DNA of 59,328 nucleotides from CAZJHX01 sp964545715. Lineage in GTDB: Bacteria > Myxococcota_A > UBA9042 > GCA-2863065. The notes beneath the pieces are model-generated. The model made no database searches. It was not told where the DNA came from and worked only from the letters and a program-made list of their open reading frames with translations. This document shows, one piece after another, positions 54,185-59,328 of this stretch. The stretch covers positions 1 to 59,328 of the forward strand of contig CAZJHX010000059.1 of assembly GCA_964545715.1 (NCBI GenBank), given 5' to 3'. Both the position numbers and the translations under genes were made by a program. Every line of letters starts with the position of its first letter. Within the stretch, counting starts at the first letter, position 1.

Positions 54185-54761
54185 CACCGCCCGCGGCTCG
54201 AGCGACCAGCCCGACAGCCCATAGGATGATGTCCACCACGCCCAGGACCATGCCGGCCGTGGCGATGCCCTCACCCTCGTAGCGGGGATCGGCCTCGATG
54301 TGGGCGCGCGCCTCACGCGATTTGTTGATGGCGACAAACCCGATGATCAGGCCGCACACCGCGATACCCACGATGCCCCACACGACGGACGCGGTCGCGC
54401 CGGGCGCCATGACCTTGGGGCCGCGGTAGATGCCGTCGGGTGTGGTGACCATGTCGCAGATCGGGCACAGCTGGACGCCGATCGGGATGACCTGCTTGCA
54501 GTGAGGGCACGGCATCGAGCCGGGCGGAACGGCGGCCGGAGCCGCGGCATCACCGGACTCTTCAAGGGTCTTGAGGGGCTCGTTGTCGCAGCCGCGTCGC
54601 CCGCACCCCTGCTTGCCGTCCCAACACACCGCGTGGTGCTCGGTCTCACAGCTGCTGCAGATGACCGCGTCGTCGCCGAGCTCCAGGACAGCGCCGCACC
54701 AGCCGCACGGTCTGTTTTCGAGCTTTTTGTTCGCCTTGAGGCGCTTCGCTGATTCGCTCAT
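54177..54761 (-). CDS. Membrane-anchored RING-like (Prok-RING_1 type) zinc protein with DUF4190-like tail, candidate E3 (a)
   Basis: This 194-residue protein runs from ATG 54761 (ATGA overlap with the FHA gene). Zinc pattern C19-C22, C35-C38, H43-C46, C53-C58 (C4HC3; HHAVCW) fits prokaryotic RING family 1. A zinc ribbon CPHC...CPIC (85-102) is followed by two membrane helices (~124-145, 168-188) with DUF4190 character. It is a paralogue of the RING-like gene two genes downstream. A 120-codon N-terminal extension of the frame is antisense-like and was rejected. Confidence 0.83.
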   Translation of the reverse strand: MSESAKRLKANKKLENRPCGWCGAVLELGDDAVICSSCETEHHAVCWDGKQGCGRRGCDNEPLKTLEESGDAAAPAAVPPGSMPCPHCKQVIPIGVQLCPICDMVTTPDGIYRGPKVMAPGATASVVWGIVGIAVCGLIIGFVAINKSREARAHIEADPRYEGEGIATAGMVLGVVDIILWAVGLVARAAGGGA

Positions 54762-56119
54762 GCTCCGCTCTTTCTCCGCTCCTCGAACTCGACCACTGTG
54801 GCGCCCAGCACGATCTGATCGCCCGACGCCAAGCGGCGCCGCGTGATCTCCGAGTCGCCCACCGCCGTGCCGTGGCGCGAACCCAGGTCCTCGACTTCGT
54901 AGTGCCCGCCGGCACGATATATGACGGCGTGGCGGGGATCTATCTGGGCATCCTTGAACAGATAGATGTCCGACGCCGGCGCGCTGCCGAGCACCGTCTC
55001 GGCACGATATAACACGAAGCTCTTCCCTGCGAGTGGCCCCGTCCGGACCCGTATCCAGGCCTCGCGCGCCAGGCGCTCGGACAGGGCCGTGAACACGCCG
55101 ATCAGCAGGCCCACCGCGCACAGCCCTACCGCGCGGGAGAGGTCCGCGGAGGCAAAGCGGGAGTCCGCCTGCACAAAGCGCGCGATCGGGTCGAAAAACA
55201 GCCCGCCCAGGGCGCCCCCAAGTGCCCCGCCCATCAGCGTATTGCGTAGCTGGAGCGGGGTGGACCGGATCATGTTCATGCCCGCGCCGGCGGCCGCGCC
55301 AACCATCGCCCAGGCGGCGCTGCGAGAGGCCATGAAGAGCGCAAAAGACACCGGCGCCATGGTCTTGGCGCTGACGAAGTCCAATTCGGACACCCTGAGC
55401 GTGGCGAAGTAGGTGCCGATGGACACGGTGACGTCTGCGGGGATGGTGGACAGCAGTGCAAACAGGGTGGCCAGCCCCGTGCCGACAAACATGCGCTCCG
55501 ACATGCGCACAAAGTTACGGCTGGTCAGGCCCTCCAACAGGAAGATCGCCAGCGTGATCAGCGCCGCCGTCAGCGGAAAGAGGGCATACACGGCCAGATT
55601 CAGCTCTTCGGGGACCTCCTGCCCGGCGGCTTTGGCGCGCTCGGCGGTGGCCCGTCTCAGGCCGAACGCGGCGATCCGCTTGTCGTCAGTGGCTTGTCCC
55701 GCCACCTCGACCATGTCGCCCAGCCCGATGCGATCGACGCTGGCGTACGCCGCTTGTCCGTCGGCGCCGTCCTCGAACTCGGTGAACCCGGGGATCAGGT
55801 AGACCTCGCGACGGCCGACCGTGATGGTGGTCACGCCCCCGGTCGTGACCTCGAACGGGTCGTTGTTCACCAGCGTCACAGGCCCGCCAATGACCGCGAA
55901 GTCGTGAAAGCTCGGCTCAACGATCATCCACGCACCGAAGGCGCCCAGCAGCCCTGCGATGGGCAGGTAGAACAGGCTGGAGAGCAGCAGGCGGCGCAGC
56001 GGCGAGACCGGCTCGGGATCCGGCACGTGGCGCGGTCGCAGCGCACGGCCCCGCGCGACAGCGGCGTCGACCTCGGGGGTGTTCAGGTCGTCCGCGCTGA
56101 TGGTGATCCGCTCGGTCAC
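54758..56119 (-). CDS. Polytopic membrane protein with C-terminal FHA domain
   Basis: This 453-residue protein has one helix near 45-66 followed by a ~120-residue extracytoplasmic domain with a small beta fold (YLIPGFTEFEDGADGQ). Several helices with Gly-rich segments (GGALGGALGGLFF) span ~185-345. The C-terminal FHA domain (about 365-450) has VLGSAPASDIYL, DPRHAVI and LGSRHGTAV. FHA domains read phosphothreonine, so the system may respond to Ser/Thr kinase signals. GTG start overlaps the JAMM gene stop by 4 nt. Confidence 0.85.
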   Translation of the reverse strand: MTERITISADDLNTPEVDAAVARGRALRPRHVPDPEPVSPLRRLLLSSLFYLPIAGLLGAFGAWMIVEPSFHDFAVIGGPVTLVNNDPFEVTTGGVTTITVGRREVYLIPGFTEFEDGADGQAAYASVDRIGLGDMVEVAGQATDDKRIAAFGLRRATAERAKAAGQEVPEELNLAVYALFPLTAALITLAIFLLEGLTSRNFVRMSERMFVGTGLATLFALLSTIPADVTVSIGTYFATLRVSELDFVSAKTMAPVSFALFMASRSAAWAMVGAAAGAGMNMIRSTPLQLRNTLMGGALGGALGGLFFDPIARFVQADSRFASADLSRAVGLCAVGLLIGVFTALSERLAREAWIRVRTGPLAGKSFVLYRAETVLGSAPASDIYLFKDAQIDPRHAVIYRAGGHYEVEDLGSRHGTAVGDSEITRRRLASGDQIVLGATVVEFEERRKSGA

Positions 56120-57339
56120 CGGGCGCCGCCCTCCAGCACGGCCGCGCGCGCCGCCTCGTAGATCTCTCGGTGGGCCGGATCCAGGCGCGCCGCTTGCTCG
56201 AGCAGCAGCACGGCCTCCTTCTTTTTTCCGCCCTCAGCGGCCGCCCTTGCCCGCGCCAGGTACAGGCGACCCAGCCCCTCCGAGAGCTCCGTCAGCGCCT
56301 CGGGCACCGACCGCTGGGTCGCCTCCCGCTCCCACTGCGCAAGCTTCTGGTCCAGCGTCTCCCGCGCTACTTTGATGCGCAGCACCGCCGATTGAGCCTC
56401 GCGCACCGCGTCCAGCGCCGCTGTACGGCGTGGCCCCTCCGAGACATGCGACAGCGCTTTGAGTGCGGTCTCCAGCCGAGCCGTCGCGGTTTTGAGCTGC
56501 TTGGTCGGCGCCTGTCCGACCGAGGCCGTCACCAGCCGGACCAGGTCCCGGTTCAGGTCGCGAGTCGCCTGCTCAGCGGCTTTTTGCTGCAAGACCGCCA
56601 GCTCGGCGCGGTAGGCGGTAGCTGCGGATTGTCCGCCGGCTCGCCAGCCGAAGACCCCGGCGAGAACGACCGCCAGCAACGCGATCGCCACGATCCAGTG
56701 CACGCTGACCGGCTGCTCCGGTTGGGTCGGAACCACCTCGGGCGGTGGCGGAGCCGGCTGCAGAGGCAGGGCGGTTACATTGCCCGGCGGGGCAGGGCGC
56801 TCCTCCCCATCCCATGTGGTCTCGCGGCCCGCGACCCAGTATCGCCGCACCCGCTGCGTCTGGTTGTCCCGCCATGAAAAGGCCCCGTGCTCGCGGGTCT
56901 TGGGGTCATAGACCAGCGCCACCTGAAACGGCAGGTTGAAGAAGCTCTGGTGGATGAACTGGTCGCGGTCGGACAGAAAGATCCCGAATCCCGGGTGCGT
57001 GTGGTACCAGCCGAGGATCCGCTTGCCTTTGTGCACCTCGTCCATCTGCTTGTGCACGTGGTCCCAGGTGGCGTGCGTGATCGTCAGCTCGGCGCCTTTC
57101 TCCTCGGCGTTCAGCGCGTCGATCGTCGTCTCCACCACGATATACGGGCCGCTGTCGTCAGAGAGCACCTCGCCGACCAGAAAGCCGCCCACCTCTCGGG
57201 TCACGTCCTGGCCGCCGCGCGCCACCATTCGGTCGAATGCGCTCTCGGACACGATGATGCGAAAGTCGTGCGGCACCGTCGGGCACGGGCGGCGATCCAG
57301 GGTCATCGTCTGCAGGGCGCGGGTGTCCAGGGCGGTCAT
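56116..57339 (-). CDS. JAB/JAMM metallopeptidase with membrane anchor and coiled-coil tail
   Basis: This 407-residue protein runs from ATG 57339 (ATGA overlap with the E1 gene). The MPN+ domain (about 20-160) has the full zinc site: Glu49 in REVGGFLVGE, then H113-T-H115-P, with Ser123 and Asp126 in HTHPGFGIFLSDRD. A Pro-rich linker and one membrane helix (~213-232) precede a ~170-residue helical, coiled-coil-like C-terminus. The active site should be cytoplasmic. JAMM enzymes remove ubiquitin-like proteins or trim their tails. The frame upstream of 57339 lies within the E1 gene and was not used. Confidence 0.9.
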   Translation of the reverse strand: MTALDTRALQTMTLDRRPCPTVPHDFRIIVSESAFDRMVARGGQDVTREVGGFLVGEVLSDDSGPYIVVETTIDALNAEEKGAELTITHATWDHVHKQMDEVHKGKRILGWYHTHPGFGIFLSDRDQFIHQSFFNLPFQVALVYDPKTREHGAFSWRDNQTQRVRRYWVAGRETTWDGEERPAPPGNVTALPLQPAPPPPEVVPTQPEQPVSVHWIVAIALLAVVLAGVFGWRAGGQSAATAYRAELAVLQQKAAEQATRDLNRDLVRLVTASVGQAPTKQLKTATARLETALKALSHVSEGPRRTAALDAVREAQSAVLRIKVARETLDQKLAQWEREATQRSVPEALTELSEGLGRLYLARARAAAEGGKKKEAVLLLEQAARLDPAHREIYEAARAAVLEGGAR

Positions 57340-58550
57340 GAAGCCTCCTTGCGGGCCCGGTTCAACGGGCCCAGCGCACAAGCGGCGTCGCCGTCGAAGA
57401 GCCAGCCTGTGCCGCCCTCCAGTCCGCGCCGCACGGTCACGATGTCGTAGGGTGGCAGGCCCAGGTCGGCCAATGTCCGGTCCAGCGCCACGTCGCCGTC
57501 CCGACTCAGGCTGCTGGTGACGTGCACAATGCGATGGGCGCCGCACTTCGGGCACGCCGCCGCCTGCTCATCGATGGCGCCGACCACCGCGCCCACACGC
57601 TCGGTGACGCCGCAGGCGGGGCACTGCAAACCGTGGATCAGGTCGCGGCTGAGGTCGATGCACGCTCCTTCGCCCAGCGCGCTCTCCGCACGCGCCAGCA
57701 GCTCGGAGGCCGTAATGTCCGCCACACCCAGGCCCAACGGCGTGATCTCCGGCAGCGCGTCGTGCCCCGTGCACTCGGGTCGCCGCGGGTATCCGACCCG
57801 GCTGAACTCAGTACTGAGACCGTTGATGTGCACGCCCTCGCCGCGCAGGCCCGGCTGTCCGTGCACCAGCTTGATCGCCTCCTGCACCTGCAGCGCCCCG
57901 ACCAGTGACGCTGAGACGGCGGTCGTGGGCACGTGTCCGCGCGCAGCCGCCTGCCGGGCCAGCATCGCGCATGACCGCCGCTGTGCCACAATGCGTCGAT
58001 CCACCGCGCCCATCGTGCACTCGTAGCAGGGCCCGGTCGCCGGTTCGAAGACCCGCACAATGCCGGACAGCGCCTCGATCGCCCCGTCCACCCACGGCTT
58101 TGCCGAGCGTGCGCAGGCTCCGTTGACGAACAGGCGGGCCTCCCGGTTGTCCAGGCCGCAGATGACCACATCGGCCCATGTGAAGACGCCCAGCCCGATG
58201 TCGTGCAGAACATTAGCGCGCAGTCCAACCGCCGTGATGTCGGGGTTGAGCGCGGTCATCCGCTCGGCCGCCAGCGGCGCCTTGTCGCGACCCTCGTCGC
58301 CGGCTCTGAAGAGCACGCTGCGGCTGAGGTTGCTGTGCTCGACCGCGTCCATGTCCAGCACCAGCGTCCGCCCGATGCCCGTCAGCGCCAGGCATTTGAG
58401 GATCTCGTTGCCCAGCGCGCCCGCGCCGACAACCAGCACTCTTGCATCCGCGACCCGGCCCTGGTCCCACCAGTCGATGAGCGTCTGCCGGTGATAGCGA
58501 TCGTCCGCGCCGGCGAGGATCGCCCCGACGTTGACCGTGGAGTCGCTCAC
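57336..58550 (-). CDS. E1-like ubiquitin-activating (ThiF/MoeB family) protein
   Basis: This 404-residue protein runs from GTG 58550 (GTGA overlap with the Ubl gene). ATP-binding loop VVGAGALGNE (41-50), the acidic strand LVLDMDAVEHSNLSRS with the Arg finger (77), CGLDN, and GPCYEC (C175, C178) are visible. A second zinc pair site is C310/C313 with C333/C336. Cys194 in RRSCAML lies where UBA3-type E1s have the thioester Cys. It should adenylate the Ubl C-terminal Gly and load it on Cys, then pass it to the E2. The extra C-terminal ~80 residues (351-404 plus zinc) may recruit E2 or Ubl. Confidence 0.92.
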   Translation of the reverse strand: MSDSTVNVGAILAGADDRYHRQTLIDWWDQGRVADARVLVVGAGALGNEILKCLALTGIGRTLVLDMDAVEHSNLSRSVLFRAGDEGRDKAPLAAERMTALNPDITAVGLRANVLHDIGLGVFTWADVVICGLDNREARLFVNGACARSAKPWVDGAIEALSGIVRVFEPATGPCYECTMGAVDRRIVAQRRSCAMLARQAAARGHVPTTAVSASLVGALQVQEAIKLVHGQPGLRGEGVHINGLSTEFSRVGYPRRPECTGHDALPEITPLGLGVADITASELLARAESALGEGACIDLSRDLIHGLQCPACGVTERVGAVVGAIDEQAAACPKCGAHRIVHVTSSLSRDGDVALDRTLADLGLPPYDIVTVRRGLEGGTGWLFDGDAACALGPLNRARKEAS

Positions 58551-58816
58551 CCCGCCGTGATCTCGGGCTGGATGCGCAGGACGTCCCCGGTCTGGACCTG
58601 CTGAGCGCTGAGCGTGGCGTCGTCCAACAGCTGTACCGACAGCCGCCGGTGGTGGAATTTGTAGCTCATGAGCTGTCCGTCCGGGCTGTGCAGCGGCAGC
58701 TTGAGACGCTCTGCGAGGACGGCCAGGATGCGCTCTACGGCGACGTCATCCGGCACCTGCACCTGCACGCGCTTGTTGCCGGTCGCGTCCCAGACTTCGA
58801 TGTCGACGTCCGCCAT
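58547..58816 (-). CDS. Ubiquitin-like beta-grasp protein ending in Gly
   Basis: This 89-residue protein has the strand-strand-helix-strand order of the ubiquitin fold: DIEVWDATGN, VQVQVP, AVERILAVLAERLKL, LMSYKFHHRRL and VLRIQPEITAG. It resembles YukD-like Ubls. The chain ends directly in Ala-Gly, so the conjugatable Gly is already exposed and no tail trimming is needed. It is the first gene of the chain, 45 bp from the divergent SDR gene, so the operon promoter must overlap that region. Confidence 0.87.
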   Translation of the reverse strand: MADVDIEVWDATGNKRVQVQVPDDVAVERILAVLAERLKLPLHSPDGQLMSYKFHHRRLSVQLLDDATLSAQQVQTGDVLRIQPEITAG

Positions 58817-58861
58817 TCAGGCCGACCTGTGGTACGTACGGGTCCGCATACGGAGGAGACA

Positions 58862-59328
58862 ATGACCGACATTCAGCCGGCGAGCAAGGGCGCCGTCGTC
58901 ATCACCGGCGCGTCCACGGGCATCGGTCGCGCCTGCGCGTTGCACATGGATCGCATGGGCTATCGCGTGTTTGCCGGCGTGCGGAGAACCGCGGACGGCG
59001 ACGCCCTGAAGGCTGCCGCCACCCAGCGCCTCACCCCCATCATGATCGACGTCGCCAAGCCCGAGCAGATCAAGGCCGCCGCCGAGCAGGTCGGCCAGGC
59101 GCTGGGCGACGGACCGCTGCTGGGCCTGGTGAACAACGCGGGCATCGGTAAGGGCGGGCCGCTGGAGTACCTGCCCGTCGACGACATCCGCTGGCAGTTC
59201 GAGGTCAACGTCTTTGGGCTCATGCAGACGACGCAGGATTTTCTGCCGCTGATCCGGCGAGGCCAAGGCGGCCGCATCGTCAACATCGGCTCCATCGCGG
59301 GCAAGGTGTCGACGCCGTTCATGGGTCC
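58862..59328 (+). CDS. Short-chain dehydrogenase/reductase, 3' partial
   Basis: The ATG at 58862 has GGAGGAG 4 bp upstream. The frame is open to the window end. SDR motifs are clear: TGASTGIG (cofactor loop), NNAG and the catalytic Ser region IVNIGSIAG; the YxxxK lies beyond the edge. The product is an NAD(P)-dependent oxidoreductase of unknown substrate. It diverges from the Ubl operon and is probably not part of it. Confidence 0.9.
   Translation, partial: MTDIQPASKGAVVITGASTGIGRACALHMDRMGYRVFAGVRRTADGDALKAAATQRLTPIMIDVAKPEQIKAAAEQVGQALGDGPLLGLVNNAGIGKGGPLEYLPVDDIRWQFEVNVFGLMQTTQDFLPLIRRGQGGRIVNIGSIAGKVSTPFMG

Noticed and set aside
1..59328. Alternative genetic code with TGA as sense, suggested by two in-frame TGA codons
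   Set aside because: Several intact genes end at TGA, including the 7405 lipoprotein and the overlapping ATGA/GTGA junctions, and the two sites would need different residues (Gly versus Trp or other).

Overview
The window is GC-rich and almost fully coding. It looks like a chromosomal segment of a Myxococcota-type (deltaproteobacterial) bacterium, perhaps related to Bradymonadales; that placement is inference. The reasons are many lipoproteins with acidic DVPDVP or DEGEVP spacers, tandem Cys-rich CGGDGCGG repeats ending in a MYXO-CTERM-like tail, and Rnf genes. No tRNA, rRNA, CRISPR array or transposase was recognised.

Layout. 1-2.6 kb: the end of a metallo-hydrolase/Cys-rich surface protein broken by an in-frame TGA. 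2.5-4 kb (minus): TPR protein and the methionine-salvage genes mtnB and mtnD. 4-9.2 kb (plus): five overlapping or closely spaced exported-protein genes (two CAP-domain lipoproteins, a Cys-paired helical-repeat lipoprotein, a Tat-exported DUF362 protein, a GspG-like lipoprotein). 9.2-14.6 kb (minus): three envelope lipoproteins (two Cys-rich/jelly-roll paralogues and an IgGFc-binding-like protein). 14.7-17.5 kb: a FadL-like porin and a beta-propeller gene with a good sigma-54-type promoter but a TGA just after its signal peptide. 17.7-19.9 kb: a 5-formyl-THF cyclo-ligase relative divergent from a B12-binding radical SAM protein.

19.9-34.5 kb (minus) is a redox island: plant-type FNR, rnfB, a 1641-residue pyruvate:ferredoxin oxidoreductase, rnfC, an rnfD-rnfG fusion, rnfE, rnfA, a tiny Cys-rich membrane protein, and an NfnA-NfnB-like flavoenzyme fused to a zinc ribbon and a diiron ferritin-like domain. 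Together they could link pyruvate oxidation, ferredoxin, NAD(P)H and the ion gradient. 34.6-45.7 kb holds MscS, an outer-membrane barrel, a lipoprotein, a propeller/di-haem cytochrome peroxidase-like lipoprotein, and a ceramidase-like and a lipase-like lipoprotein that diverge from overlapping start codons. 45.7-51.1 kb holds a desaturase plus an aromatic amino acid lyase with an altered MIO triad, an XRE-type regulator coupled to a PhnD-like protein, and a VWA lipoprotein.

51.1-58.8 kb (minus) is the most interesting region. It is a ubiquitin-like conjugation locus: Ubl, E1-like ThiF protein, membrane-anchored JAMM peptidase, FHA membrane protein, two membrane-anchored RING-like proteins, a DUF2752 protein and a membrane trypsin-like protease, all in one chain with 4-8 nt overlaps. 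Beyond an inverted repeat comes an E2 with a HPN motif, a catalytic-type Cys and a C-terminal RING-like module. A partial SDR gene closes the window.
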